Counted from the first letter of the stretch, positions 33,575-43,378 are shown. The stretch is DNA of 64,000 bases from an uncultured Lachnospiraceae bacterium (GCA_934293375.1 CAKQYS010000009.1:1-64000), one strand, 5' to 3'. The notes: a model not told the origin generated them from the letters alone. Numbers and translations: made by a program.

Positions 33575-35326
33575 TTATTTAATATTCCTTGCATCACACC
33601 ACAGTTCAAACATCAACACTGTCCATATATATTCTGCCATCCATGCACAATCTTCTTCCGCATAAAACCGGGCTAGCAGATACGCAACCATATCTCCTTT
33701 AAAATGACCGGTTCTCTCCAGTCGATCTGTGCTCAGCATATCCAGCACATATTCCTTCCATTCTGCATGCATCCATCTTGCGATCGGTGGCAGAAATGTC
33801 TCCTTTTTCCGATTCCACACTTCAGCCGGCAGTTTCTCCGCCGCCAACTGCTTTAGCACATATTTTGTCTGTCCATCCTGCATCTTCGCTTCCGGTGGCA
33901 TTGCATATGCCATATTTACCACCCGTTCATCCATATAAGGACACCGGATCTGCCGGTTGAACACGCCTGACAGCGTGTCTACATAACGAAAAACCTGTCC
34001 GGGCAAAAGTACCTTATAATAATGATCCATCACTGTCTGTACCACTATGTCTGTGTCCTCCATCAACCTTGAGAAAGATACAGTCTCATGCTCTGTTACC
34101 GCACACCGCTCCTGCATGGCATCCGACAAAAGCATATTCCACAATCCCGTATCCAGTCCCGGCAATGTATTTGTCAGCTTCTTCAATGCCCGGCTTTTAT
34201 CTTCCGGCGATGCGTACTGTGCATGCAATACATGATACATCTGCATATGAAATGAATATCCAAAAAACGCTTCATCCGCACCATCCCCTGTCATCAGAAT
34301 GTTTGCATACTCCGGCACACGCTGTAACAGCCAGAACAAAGATACCCCGCCCGAATACGGCTGGTCAAAAGCACCTGCAATCTGCGAAAGGCTCTCCAAT
34401 GCTTCCTGTCCTGTCACGGTATATGTTGTATGCAATGTTCCAAGATGATCAGCCACCTTTTTTGCCAGCACAGCATCACATAACTCCTGCTCTCTGCCCT
34501 TTTCACAAATGAACTGTAAAGTGTGTGTATGTACATCAGCCACATCTGCCTCCACAGCCAAAGCTGCCAGATAAGCAGAATCCACGCCGCCACTCAGAAG
34601 AATATCAATATCGGAACCCAAAGGCAGTCTCTCTTTGACAGCCTGTTGGATCAGGCATTTCGCATCATATTCTATAGACTGTTCCTGTTTTTCGCGAAAC
34701 TGCCCTTGTTTCTTCGAGAGTGCTTCATCCACCCGGGGCAATTCATAATATTGCTGCAATGTGGTCTGCAGCTTGCAGGATGCAGCTGCATTTGTATAGA
34801 CCGGTGACACGGTGAGCAAATGTGCAGGCTCCAGCTCCATGATACCATTATATATCGTCTCCGGCCCCACCGGGGAATGTACCGTAAAATACTGCTGCCA
34901 TGCAACACTTTCTTTTTGACACGATACCGGCATGGCAAGCATTTTTTTCACCTCCCGTATACTGGAGGCAAACACAAATGAGTCCTTTGTTACGGCATAA
35001 AAACAAGGCTTCACACCATAACGATCCCGCCATATGTAAAGCCTGTCTGATTCACCATCATACAGTGCAATGATGAACATCCCACTAATATGCGTGATGC
35101 AGGATGTCCCGTACTGCCTGTACAAGTTCAATATAACCTCTGCCTGGGTTCCCGTTTCAAAGACATATCCCAGATCCTCTAACCGACTGCGAAGAACAGC
35201 ATAATTGTAGATCTCACCGGCAAGAGCGAGCCTGAGCCCGCCCTTGTTCGATGTCTGGGTCTGTTCTCCTGTAAGAGTTACAGTATGCGCTGTATGCAGC
35301 TTTCGTGTCCCGGCGATTCCACCCAT
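33575..35326 (-). CDS. Asparagine synthetase-like protein with degenerate glutaminase domain
   Basis: This 583-residue protein has an ATP-pyrophosphatase domain that looks intact (LLSGGVDSAYLAALA; MTGDGADEAFFGY). The glutaminase domain is altered. The start reads MGGIAG instead of MCGIAG, so the N-terminal Cys nucleophile is Gly. The RGPD and HRRLSI segments are missing, and NGEIYN reads AGEIYN. It therefore probably uses free ammonia or another nitrogen donor, or makes a different amide. The gene starts 20 bases after leuA and is likely in the same T-box-controlled transcript. Confidence 0.85.
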   Translation of the reverse strand: MGGIAGTRKLHTAHTVTLTGEQTQTSNKGGLRLALAGEIYNYAVLRSRLEDLGYVFETGTQAEVILNLYRQYGTSCITHISGMFIIALYDGESDRLYIWRDRYGVKPCFYAVTKDSFVFASSIREVKKMLAMPVSCQKESVAWQQYFTVHSPVGPETIYNGIMELEPAHLLTVSPVYTNAAASCKLQTTLQQYYELPRVDEALSKKQGQFREKQEQSIEYDAKCLIQQAVKERLPLGSDIDILLSGGVDSAYLAALAVEADVADVHTHTLQFICEKGREQELCDAVLAKKVADHLGTLHTTYTVTGQEALESLSQIAGAFDQPYSGGVSLFWLLQRVPEYANILMTGDGADEAFFGYSFHMQMYHVLHAQYASPEDKSRALKKLTNTLPGLDTGLWNMLLSDAMQERCAVTEHETVSFSRLMEDTDIVVQTVMDHYYKVLLPGQVFRYVDTLSGVFNRQIRCPYMDERVVNMAYAMPPEAKMQDGQTKYVLKQLAAEKLPAEVWNRKKETFLPPIARWMHAEWKEYVLDMLSTDRLERTGHFKGDMVAYLLARFYAEEDCAWMAEYIWTVLMFELWCDARNIK

Positions 35327-35345
35327 ATACTATCCTCTTGATCTA

Positions 35346-37010
35346 TTAAAGTCTTCCTGAACGATTCACCGCACTGATCAAAGCCCATGCTGATGCATCA
35401 ATAATATCATCTTTGATGCCAGCACCCCATACAACCTGACCGTCCTCACACTGGATGCCTACATATGCACAGGCCTGTGAGTTGGAACCAGTCTGCAGTG
35501 CATGCTCTTCATAGCAGATCAGAGAAAACGCAACCTTGAAATGTCTCATGATCGCATTGGCGATCGCATCGAGACGTCCATTTCCCTGACCATGATATAC
35601 TTTTCTGACACCATCACGCATAATCGTGATCTCTGTCTTGATACCTTCTTCCTGTACAAAATGTGCCTCTAACAATTCTACCGGACCGGTCTTATTGACA
35701 TAGGTATCCTGGAAGATATCCAGCACTTCCTTCGGTGACAGCTCCTTATGTGCATGATCCGATACTCCCTTCACTGTATATCCGAGATCCTCGCGCATCT
35801 TGACCGGCAGCTGGAATCCATACTTCTGCTCAAGCAGGAAGCCAATACCACCCTTGCCAGACTGAGAATTGATGCGGATGACATCTCCGTCATACTGTCT
35901 TCCGATATCTTCCGGATCAAGCGGCAGATACGGAACTGTCCAACGGCTTGGATCCTTCTCCTGTCTCCACTTCATACCCTTTGCGATCGCATCCTGATGA
36001 GATCCTGAAAATGCAGCAAACACCAACTGTCCTGTGTATGGAGATCTCGCATGCACTGACATTCTCGTCAATCTCTCATATATCTCTGTAATTCTTGGAA
36101 TATCTGTAAAATCGAGCTCCGGATCCACACCATGTGTAAACATATTCATAGCCAAAGTAATGATATCCACATTACCGGTACGCTCACCATTGCCAAACAA
36201 AGTACCCTCGATACGATCCGCACCCGCTAAGATACCAAGCTCTGCATCTGCCACACCACAACCACGATCATTGTGCGGATGAAGCGACAGAATTACATTT
36301 TCACGCTGAGCCAGATTCTTTGACATATATTCAATCTGGCTTGCATATACATGCGGCAGACTCATTTCCACAGTCGCCGGAAGGTTGATGATCACCTTTC
36401 TGTCCGGTGTTGGATTCCATTCGTTGATCACTGCATTACAGACCTCTAATGCGTAATCGATCTCTGTTCCGGTAAAACTCTCCGGAGAGTACTCAAACTG
36501 ATAATTTACATGGTGCTGCTCAGCAAGTTCATTCAGCATTTTTGCGCCATCGACTGCGATCTTTAAGATCTCCTCTTTTGATTTCTTAAATACCTGCTCT
36601 CTCTGTGCAAGAGATGTGGAATTGTACAGGTGTACAACTGCATTCTTCGCGCCATCGACTGCCTTAAAAGTCTTCTCGATAATGTGTGGTCTCGCCTGTG
36701 TCAGCACCTGGATGGTAACATCATCCGGAATCATATTCTTCTCGATCAAGGTACGGCAGAACTCATACTCTGTCTCTGACGCAGCCGGAAATCCAATCTC
36801 AATCTCCTTGAACCCGATACGAATCAGTTCATTAAAAAACTCCAGCTTTTCATCCAAGCTCATTGGAATGATCAATGCCTGATTGCCATCTCTAAGATCG
36901 ACACTGCACCATGCCGGTGCCTTGTCAATATACTCTTTCTTCGCCCAGTCGAGACTCTCAACCGGCGGCATAAAATAACCTCTCTGATACTTTGTGTAAT
37001 TCTTCATCAA
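35346..37010 (-). CDS. leuA: 2-isopropylmalate synthase
   Basis: This 554-residue DRE-TIM metallolyase has WCSVDLRDGNQALI, LSLHPHNDRGCGVADAELG and GNGERTGNVDIITLAMNM, plus a C-terminal regulatory domain. The length and the N-terminus (YFMPPVESLDWAKKEYID) fit the longer type of LeuA. It condenses acetyl-CoA and 2-ketoisovalerate in leucine synthesis. A T-box leader lies upstream, so uncharged tRNA-Leu should induce it. Confidence 0.96.
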   Translation of the reverse strand: MMKNYTKYQRGYFMPPVESLDWAKKEYIDKAPAWCSVDLRDGNQALIIPMSLDEKLEFFNELIRIGFKEIEIGFPAASETEYEFCRTLIEKNMIPDDVTIQVLTQARPHIIEKTFKAVDGAKNAVVHLYNSTSLAQREQVFKKSKEEILKIAVDGAKMLNELAEQHHVNYQFEYSPESFTGTEIDYALEVCNAVINEWNPTPDRKVIINLPATVEMSLPHVYASQIEYMSKNLAQRENVILSLHPHNDRGCGVADAELGILAGADRIEGTLFGNGERTGNVDIITLAMNMFTHGVDPELDFTDIPRITEIYERLTRMSVHARSPYTGQLVFAAFSGSHQDAIAKGMKWRQEKDPSRWTVPYLPLDPEDIGRQYDGDVIRINSQSGKGGIGFLLEQKYGFQLPVKMREDLGYTVKGVSDHAHKELSPKEVLDIFQDTYVNKTGPVELLEAHFVQEEGIKTEITIMRDGVRKVYHGQGNGRLDAIANAIMRHFKVAFSLICYEEHALQTGSNSQACAYVGIQCEDGQVVWGAGIKDDIIDASAWALISAVNRSGRL

Positions 37011-37120
37011 ACTTACCTCCTTGATCCTTCTGATTCGCCCTTACCTATATCAAGATACCGTATGTATACACTGTGTCTGAGGATCCGGGAATCCATCCGG
37101 CACCAGCCCTGATGTGTTAT

Positions 37121-37440
37121 TTTAAAATAAAAAAAGTCCCACATCTCCATCAACACTTAGAGACGTAAGAACTTACGCGGTACCACTCTAATTCATACAT
37201 AATGTATGCACTCTGCAGATACGGGTGATAAATCATCTTATATCCTCCTGCTGTAACGGTCAGGCTCCGTCTCTACCTACTCGCACGATCCCAATGTATG
37301 TGTCATGCTGTTCAGCGAGCTACTCAGAGGCGAGTTCAGATATCCTTCATAACTGCCTCGCACCATCCGGCAGCTCTCTGCATATGTCATATATCTTACT
37401 ATTCCTCGTCAATGTATTGTCTTTTTTCAAGATAGCACAT
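37121..37440 (-). promoter_or_regulatory. T-box leader (probably tRNA-Leu) upstream of leuA
   Basis: The minus strand carries the T-box AGAGTGGTACCGCG (just below 37190), followed by a terminator half and the T run at 37128-37134. Upstream are the stem I elements GAGGAATAGTA, AGAGAGCTGCCGG and TGGTGCGAGGCAG, and a segment GAACTCGCC whose CTC could be the leucine specifier codon. Low charged tRNA-Leu would favour the antiterminator and leuA expression. The specifier assignment is tentative; the T-box itself is certain from sequence. Confidence 0.92.
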
Positions 37441-37446
37441 TCTATT

Positions 37447-37475
37447 TTGTATGTCAAGCAAATTCATGTTATAAT
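37447..37475 (+). promoter_or_regulatory. Sigma-A promoter of ung
   Basis: TTGTAT-N17-TATAAT lies about 45 bases before the ung start codon. Its -10 box is perfect. Confidence 0.7.
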
Positions 37476-37518
37476 GTTGCAAAAGAACCAATTCGGAATC
37501 ACATAGGAGGAATTTATT

Positions 37519-38196
37519 ATGCCTGCAATTTCAAACGACTGGAAAGAGGCATTAGCACCGGAATTCGCTAAGCCTTATTATAAGAAGCTGTATCAGCAGG
37601 TCAATGCTGAATACGCCAGTGGTAAAACCATCTATCCTGCCGCAGAAGATATTTTTAACGCATTTCATCTGACGCCGGTATCCAATATCAAATGTGTCAT
37701 TTTAGGACAGGATCCCTATCATGAGCCGGGACAGGCGCATGGACTGTGTTTCTCCGTAAAACCCGGTGTAGATGCCCCGCCTTCCCTTGTCAATATCTAC
37801 AAGGAACTGCAGGAAGATCTTGGCTGCTATATCCCTAACAACGGATTTTTAGAGAAATGGGCAAAACAGGGAGTTTTAATGCTGAACACCATTCTGACTG
37901 TACAGGCTCACCGTGCCTTTTCGCACAAGGATCTTGGTTGGGAAGAATTTACCGACGCAGTGATCCGCATCTTAAATGAACAGGATAAACCAATCGTTTT
38001 TCTGCTGTGGGGTGCAGCCGCCGGAAAGAAGTCGCAAATGCTGACCAATCCGAATCATCTGATCCTGAAAGCACCGCATCCGAGTCCGCTATCTGCATAT
38101 CGCGGATTTTTTGGATGTAAACATTTCAGCAAAGCAAATGCATTTTTAGAAGAACACGGCGTCACTCCAATTGACTGGCAGATTGAAAATATATAA
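37519..38196 (+). CDS. ung: Uracil-DNA glycosylase
   Basis: This 225-residue family 1 UDG has the water-activating motif GQDPYHEPGQAHGLCF (about 63-78) and the DNA-intercalation motif HPSPLSAYRGFFGCKHF near the end. It removes uracil from DNA to start base-excision repair. The start follows AGGAGGAA. The phosphatase gene follows 19 bases later on the same strand. Confidence 0.97.
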   Translation: MPAISNDWKEALAPEFAKPYYKKLYQQVNAEYASGKTIYPAAEDIFNAFHLTPVSNIKCVILGQDPYHEPGQAHGLCFSVKPGVDAPPSLVNIYKELQEDLGCYIPNNGFLEKWAKQGVLMLNTILTVQAHRAFSHKDLGWEEFTDAVIRILNEQDKPIVFLLWGAAAGKKSQMLTNPNHLILKAPHPSPLSAYRGFFGCKHFSKANAFLEEHGVTPIDWQIENI

Positions 38197-38215
38197 AGAA
38201 AATGGAGACACAAAC

Positions 38216-38866
38216 ATGGAAATCTACATTGTAAGACATGGCGAAACACTCTGGAACCGTGAAAAACGACTTCAGGGCAATGCCGATATTGAACTAAGTG
38301 ATTACGGACGCTGGCTTGCAGAGGAGTCTGCAAGCCATATGACAGGCATTCATTTTGACAAGGTTTTTTCCAGTCCTTTAAAAAGGGCATACGAAACCGC
38401 CTGCATCATGTGTCCGTCCATGAAGGATCGTATCATTACAGACCCACGGCTGAAAGAACTGAATTTTGGTATCTATGAAGGACAGACCGTAGAGGCGTTA
38501 AATCAAGATCCGAACGGATTTTTCCGTTATTTTTTTGATGCCCCACAATGTTACAAGGCTCCACCGCAGGGTGAATCCTTAGAGCATTTATGCAGCCGTG
38601 CAGCTGACTTTATGATCAATGAGATCGAACCCATTCGAAATGACTGCGAACGAATCATGATCGTTGCACATGGTGCTATGAACAAAGCACTGATGATGCA
38701 TGTCAACAAACAGTATGATATCCGGCATTTCTGGGATGGCAATCTGCAACGCAACTGTGGCGTCATCATATTAAGCTGTACCGATAATGGCTATCAGATT
38801 CTGGAACATTCCCATTTATTTTATGATCTTGATATTGCCAAACAGCGAAAAACTGACTTTCAGTAA
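38216..38866 (+). CDS. Histidine phosphatase family protein
   Basis: Start chosen at 38216, after GGAGACACAAAC; the open frame begins earlier inside ung. The product has 216 residues. MEIYIVRHGETLWNREKR gives the RHG catalytic motif, LNFGIYEGQTVEAL follows, and the second catalytic His is in MIVAHGAMNKAL. This is the phosphoglycerate-mutase-like fold of broad-range phosphatases. The substrate is unknown. Confidence 0.92.
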   Translation: MEIYIVRHGETLWNREKRLQGNADIELSDYGRWLAEESASHMTGIHFDKVFSSPLKRAYETACIMCPSMKDRIITDPRLKELNFGIYEGQTVEALNQDPNGFFRYFFDAPQCYKAPPQGESLEHLCSRAADFMINEIEPIRNDCERIMIVAHGAMNKALMMHVNKQYDIRHFWDGNLQRNCGVIILSCTDNGYQILEHSHLFYDLDIAKQRKTDFQ

Positions 38867-38942
38867 CGCATTTCCCTTTCTTTCATAAAGTATGATATAG
38901 GCATCCATTGCCTGCGATCAACTATGAAAGGAAGGGATTTTT

Positions 38943-39194
38943 TTGAACTATAATAGAACCTCTAACTGTTCCTGTGCAAGAAATGTATCTTATCCCGGCA
39001 TGCAGTGCAGCACTAGGCCGGTGCCACAGGATTCCATGGGATCACATTCCCACAATCGCTTTGACAAAGAAACGCTTGCAATGGCATATGTACCATGGCA
39101 GCATTTTTCTGATCTGTACCCACCATGCAAAGCACTGTCTGAGGGTACGGCTTTTCCGGAATTAAATAAGATATTTTGTGGTGTAAGGGGGTAA
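38943..39194 (+). CDS. cotJA: Spore coat associated protein CotJA
   Basis: This 83-residue protein probably starts at TTG, seven bases after GGAAGGG. The C-terminal half (LAMAYVPWQHFSDLYPPCKALSEGTAFPEL) is the CotJA signature. The Ser/Cys-rich N-terminus is variable. First gene of cotJABC, needed for coat assembly in the mother cell. Confidence 0.9.
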   Translation: MNYNRTSNCSCARNVSYPGMQCSTRPVPQDSMGSHSHNRFDKETLAMAYVPWQHFSDLYPPCKALSEGTAFPELNKIFCGVRG

Positions 39195-39199
39195 TCGTA

Positions 39200-39460
39200 A
39201 TGCATTCTGAAACGGAAAATAAGCTGTTACAGAAAGTAGATGAATTGTCTATGATCGTAACAGATCTGAATCTGTATCTCGACACACATCCAAACGACAA
39301 GGCTGCATTAGATGCTTTCTTCAGCTATAACGAATTGCTGACTGCTGCACGCAGCGAATATGAGATGTATTGCGGTCCACTCACTGCACAGACCGCAAAA
39401 CCGGAACAACAATGGAATTGGGCAGTAACACCATGGCCTTGGCAGAAGGAGTGTGATTAA
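39200..39460 (+). CDS. cotJB: Spore coat protein CotJB
   Basis: The start ATG at 39200 follows GGGGG by eight bases. This 86-residue helical protein (LLQKVDELSMIVTDLNLYLDTHPNDKAALDAF...) ends with the Trp/Pro-rich tail WNWAVTPWPWQKECD, typical of CotJB. It lies between cotJA and cotJC. Confidence 0.92.
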   Translation: MHSETENKLLQKVDELSMIVTDLNLYLDTHPNDKAALDAFFSYNELLTAARSEYEMYCGPLTAQTAKPEQQWNWAVTPWPWQKECD

Positions 39461-39462
39461 AT

Positions 39463-40092
39463 ATGTTTATCTATGAAAAAAGACTGCAGTATCCTGTCAA
39501 CATCAAGACGACCAGTGCTACGCTTGCAAACGCCATTGTGACGCAGCTTGGAGGTCCCAACGGAGAAACCGGTGCGGCAATGCGATACCTGAACCAAAGA
39601 TTCTCCATGCCTTACAACGAAGTAACAGGTGCATTGACCGATATCGGCACCGAGGAGCTCGGTCATATGGAGATCATTTCTTCGATCATCCATCAACTGA
39701 CTAGAAATCTGTCTATGACTGAGATTGAAAAATCCGGCTTCTATCAGTATTATGTAGATCACACAACCGGAAGCTATCCTGTATCTGCTGCCGGTGTTCC
39801 TTGGTCTGCCGATAGCATTCAGTCTACAGGTGACCCTATCGCAGATCTTCATGAAGATATGGCCGCTGAGCAGAAAGCCCGCATTACCTATGATAACATT
39901 CTCAGAATGTGCAGAGATTATCCGGATGTCTACGATGCTATCAAGTTTCTGCGAGCAAGAGAGGTCGTGCATTACCAGCGTTTCGGCGAGGGGCTCAGAA
40001 TTGTACAGGATCATCTTGATGCCCAGAACTTCTACGCTATGAATCCTGCATTTGACAAGAGTGCTCCTTGTCTCAACGACTGCGGCAAATAA
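39463..40092 (+). CDS. cotJC: Manganese catalase-like spore coat protein CotJC
   Basis: This 209-residue ferritin-like protein has the di-metal ligand segments YLNQRFSMPYNEVTGALTDIGTEELGHMEI (Glu and His) and DLHEDMAAEQKARITYDNI, with EVVHYQRFGE near the end. It belongs to the manganese catalase family and to the spore coat. It is the last gene of the operon and is followed by a terminator shared with the convergent HTH gene. Confidence 0.95.
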   Translation: MFIYEKRLQYPVNIKTTSATLANAIVTQLGGPNGETGAAMRYLNQRFSMPYNEVTGALTDIGTEELGHMEIISSIIHQLTRNLSMTEIEKSGFYQYYVDHTTGSYPVSAAGVPWSADSIQSTGDPIADLHEDMAAEQKARITYDNILRMCRDYPDVYDAIKFLRAREVVHYQRFGEGLRIVQDHLDAQNFYAMNPAFDKSAPCLNDCGK

Positions 40093-40113
40093 TGCCTGCA
40101 AGACACAGAAAAA

Positions 40114-40150
40114 CCCGGACTGTATCTATACAATCCGGGGGTCTTCTGGT
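40114..40150. terminator. Terminator between cotJC and the HTH gene
   Basis: CCCGGAcTGTA and TACAaTCCGGG (40114-40139) form a stem with one mismatch and a short loop. T-rich sequence follows on the plus strand. The genes are convergent. Confidence 0.7.
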
Positions 40151-40151
40151 T

Positions 40152-40673
40152 TTATTTCAGATTCTTTTCAGCCCAGATCTTCAGGCTCTGGGACACACTG
40201 GCAATTTCATTCAACCGGTCTATGATCCTGAGCATATCTTCACGCTCATTCTCATCCACCACACCATCTTCACTAATACTCAATAACTCCTCCTGAATGC
40301 CCTCCATCTTGTTGAGTGCAACCAGTGCCTTCAGGGTAATACGTTCTAAGCCATTGACCTCTGCCTTTGGCACGGCATCTCCCAGCGGGCATACATTCTT
40401 GCAATAATAGTTGCACAGCTCCGGGGCATCATACAGATCTGCCATCAGGGCTACCTTGTCCACCGGAACAACCTTAGTTACATTCAACTCATAATCTGAC
40501 AGACTGGATACTGAAAGCCCCAGCAGCTCTGCCGCACCCTCCCTGCTATTCAGTTTGGGATTCTTCTTCGCAGCCTGCTTTCTGCACTGACAGTAGATAT
40601 TGTCTGCTGACTTTGATGGATTACTTGCCATTTTCTTACTCACTTTCTTACTGATGTGCATTGCTACACACAA
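40152..40673 (-). CDS. HTH-type regulator with Cys-rich motif
   Basis: Up to 173 residues; the exact start is uncertain (several Met in the first 15 codons, the last at MASNPSKSADNIYCQCRKQ). The core SREGAAELLGLSVSSLSDYELNVTKVVPVDKVALMADLYDAPEL is a Cro/CI helix-turn-helix. CNYYCKNVCPLG gives three Cys that could bind metal, along with CQC near the N-terminus. A helical C-terminus follows. Convergent to cotJC and 9 bases downstream of glyA. The target is unknown. Confidence 0.75.
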   Translation of the reverse strand: MCVAMHISKKVSKKMASNPSKSADNIYCQCRKQAAKKNPKLNSREGAAELLGLSVSSLSDYELNVTKVVPVDKVALMADLYDAPELCNYYCKNVCPLGDAVPKAEVNGLERITLKALVALNKMEGIQEELLSISEDGVVDENEREDMLRIIDRLNEIASVSQSLKIWAEKNLK

Positions 40674-40682
40674 ATCTTACTC

Positions 40683-41918
40683 TTATGCATATAACGGATA
40701 CTTAGTCACGATAGACTTTACCAGCTCCTTTGCCTTTGCTTCATCCTTGTCAATCACTGCAGCCTTGATGGCATCAGCAATCACGATCATATCGTTTTCC
40801 TTCGCACCACGGGTTGTGATCGCAGGGGTACCAAGACGGATACCACTCGTAACGAACGGAGACTTTGGATCATTTGGAACAGTGTTCTTGTTTGCTGTAA
40901 TATGAACAGAGTCTAACAGCTTCTCAACTTCTTTACCTGTCATATCAAGATTCTGCAGATCTACCAGCATCAGATGATTATCTGTACCACCGGATACAAT
41001 CTTGAATCCTCTCTCGGTAAGAGCATTCGCCAGAGTAGATGCATTCTTCACTACCTGCTGCTGATATGTCTTGTATTCGTCTGACAATGCTTCCTTTAAG
41101 CATACAGCCTTACCTGCGATCACATGCATCAGCGGGCCACCCTGGATTCCAGGGAATACTGCTTTATTGAAGTTATATTTCTCATTTACTTCATTGCTTG
41201 AAAGGATCATGCCACCACGCGGACCTCTTAATGTCTTATGTGTCGTTGTTGTTGTGACATGTGCATATGGAATCGGACTCATATGAAGTCCTGCAGCAAC
41301 CAGACCCGCAATGTGCGCCATATCTACCATCAATACTGCACCAACTTCATCTGCAATCTCTCTGAAACGCTTAAAATCAATTGCTCTTGCATATGCAGAA
41401 GCGCCTGCCACGATCATCTTCGGCTTGCATTCCTTCGCAATACGCTCAACCTCATCATAATCAATCCAGCCTTCATCATTGACACCGTACGGTACTACAT
41501 TAAAATACTTTCCTGACATATTGACTGGCGAACCATGTGTCAGATGACCTCCATGAGCAAGATTCATTCCCATAAATGTATCACCAGGCTCCATAATTGC
41601 AAAAAATACTGCCATATTGGCCTGCGCACCTGAATGTGGCTGTACATTGACATACTCACAGCCGAACAACTCCTTCGCTCTTGCGATCGCCAGCTCCTCT
41701 ACCACATCTACATACTCACAGCCACCATAATATCTCTTTCCAGGATATCCTTCTGCATACTTGTTGGTTAACGGGCTTCCCATTGCAGCCATAACTGCCT
41801 TACTGACAATATTCTCCGAAGCAATCAGCTCAATATTATTGTCCTGTCTGTTAATCTCATCCGTCATGGCCTTTGCAATCTCAGGGTCTAATGTGCTAAT
41901 CTCATCAAAACTATACAT
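40683..41918 (-). CDS. glyA: Serine hydroxymethyltransferase
   Basis: Start chosen at 41918, after GGAGGTATCG; the longer frame runs through the leader. The 411-residue enzyme has the PLP motif TTTTHKTLRGPRGGMI (Lys at the centre), SENIVSKAVMAAMGSPLTNKYAEGYPGKRYYGG and VQPHSGAQANMAVFF. It interconverts serine and glycine with tetrahydrofolate. Confidence 0.97.
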   Translation of the reverse strand: MYSFDEISTLDPEIAKAMTDEINRQDNNIELIASENIVSKAVMAAMGSPLTNKYAEGYPGKRYYGGCEYVDVVEELAIARAKELFGCEYVNVQPHSGAQANMAVFFAIMEPGDTFMGMNLAHGGHLTHGSPVNMSGKYFNVVPYGVNDEGWIDYDEVERIAKECKPKMIVAGASAYARAIDFKRFREIADEVGAVLMVDMAHIAGLVAAGLHMSPIPYAHVTTTTTHKTLRGPRGGMILSSNEVNEKYNFNKAVFPGIQGGPLMHVIAGKAVCLKEALSDEYKTYQQQVVKNASTLANALTERGFKIVSGGTDNHLMLVDLQNLDMTGKEVEKLLDSVHITANKNTVPNDPKSPFVTSGIRLGTPAITTRGAKENDMIVIADAIKAAVIDKDEAKAKELVKSIVTKYPLYA

Positions 41919-41949
41919 TCCGATACCTCCATTATGTAAATTATTCTGC

Positions 41950-42033
41950 CATATAACAAGAATGACGGCGTATTTCGCCGTCACCCTTGAACATGCTACA
42001 ATCATTGTACAATGTGTTTTCCGATAATGCAAG
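41950..42033 (-). promoter_or_regulatory. glyA promoter and leader hairpin
   Basis: TTGCAT (-35, 42028-42033) and TACAAT (-10, 42005-42010) are 17 bases apart on the minus strand. The leader then contains a GACGGCG/CGCCGTC hairpin (about 41974-41994) before the glyA ribosome site. The hairpin may stabilise the leader or end transcription from the upstream gene. Confidence 0.7.
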
Positions 42034-42087
42034 ATTGATTCTTGTTTTTTATTAAATTCCTTCACAAATCAATCTTTTTGCGTCTTT

Positions 42088-43362
42088 TTATTCAAAATCA
42101 TCGGAAATTATCTCTTCTTCGTCAATATGTTTTTTTCTTCGTTTCTTTGTATGTTTTTTACTGCGACGCATCTGCCTGATCTCTTTCCGGCTGTTTGGTA
42201 CTTTCTCAGGTGCATCCTTTTGTGCTTTTTCCGACGCTTCCTCTTGTGCTTCCTCCTGTGACTGTTTTTTGTCACGCCGCTTTCTCGCACGCACACGCAT
42301 CGCTTCTCGAATCCTGTTCCATATAGGAGATAAATCAACCTCTCCGATAACCTTTCTGGCTCTGACCAAAATCACGATCAATATCGCAATTACAACCAGA
42401 AGCATAGCTGCCTGTACCTTAACAATTGATAAAACTGTAGATTCCTTCATTCTGGCTATATTTTCCCAAAAAGGATATCCGATACCATTCGTACGAGCCA
42501 CCCGGTATTTCGATGTTTTGGCAAGATTTATCATATTGCTCAAACCATAACGGTTGCTGTTTTCAATCACCTCTGTATCCCCAAACGAAAATACAGACTT
42601 TTTGCCTTCCTCCTGGGAATCTTCTGAAATCCCACAGGCTGATGCCAATACATTATAAGCATAACTGGTGATCGGATTTGGCAGTACTGCCTCAAAACAG
42701 GTGATCACAGCATTCTCATCAATCGCTTTTAACTCGTTATAATTGATATAAATACGGTTATTCTCTCCGTAACAATTGCTATAAAGCTTGTTTTCCGGCA
42801 CATCCGTTACACCTGCTACAGTATAAGTACGGTTTCCTATATTCAATGTCATACCCACTACATCATTAGAACCGTATAATTCCCATGCGACATATCTGTC
42901 AATCACAACCCGGTCACCATTGATATCATTGGTCGTTATATAGCTCCCGCTTTTGAGTGGGATCGGGTGAAACTGGAAGAAATCTCCGCCAATACCCATC
43001 ACTGTCACAGACATATTTGTATTCTTGTATGTCACATCCTGCTTACTTTCTCCACTGTATGCGTCCAGCCAGGTCTTCTCACTGTGTTCAGACTTCAGAT
43101 ATCCATCCTCCGAAAGTTTGGATAACATCCCATTCTCGATCTCGCTGATACCTGCAGTATCCAGTGATTTCGCTGCATCAAAGAACGCAGATACCTGTGC
43201 ATACCTGTCTACGCCGTTTTCCCAGCGCATTGCCTCCTGCTGAGAATATAGCGGTGCCGTTATATTGCCGGATACGAACTGTAAAATTCCTGTCACACCC
43301 AGTACCAGCACGATCACAAGCAGCAGCCATTTATTATCTTGTAATATTTTCCTCATTTTCAT
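42088..43362 (-). CDS. MacB-core-domain-like membrane protein
   Basis: This 424-residue protein has a first membrane segment (about 12-33) and a large extracytoplasmic region with the MacB periplasmic-core pattern (VTVMGIGGDFFQFHPIPLKSGSYITTNDINGDRVVIDRYVAWELYGSNDVVGMTLNIGNRTYTVAGV). A second membrane segment follows (about 318-338), then a very basic and acidic C-terminal tail (about 350-424). The FtsX membrane domain with three segments is missing. It follows a HlyD-like gene in the cluster, so it could be part of a reduced MacAB-like assembly without an ATPase. Confidence 0.7.
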   Translation of the reverse strand: MKMRKILQDNKWLLLVIVLVLGVTGILQFVSGNITAPLYSQQEAMRWENGVDRYAQVSAFFDAAKSLDTAGISEIENGMLSKLSEDGYLKSEHSEKTWLDAYSGESKQDVTYKNTNMSVTVMGIGGDFFQFHPIPLKSGSYITTNDINGDRVVIDRYVAWELYGSNDVVGMTLNIGNRTYTVAGVTDVPENKLYSNCYGENNRIYINYNELKAIDENAVITCFEAVLPNPITSYAYNVLASACGISEDSQEEGKKSVFSFGDTEVIENSNRYGLSNMINLAKTSKYRVARTNGIGYPFWENIARMKESTVLSIVKVQAAMLLVVIAILIVILVRARKVIGEVDLSPIWNRIREAMRVRARKRRDKKQSQEEAQEEASEKAQKDAPEKVPNSRKEIRQMRRSKKHTKKRRKKHIDEEEIISDDFE

Positions 43363-43378
43363 AGTCTACCACTCGTTT

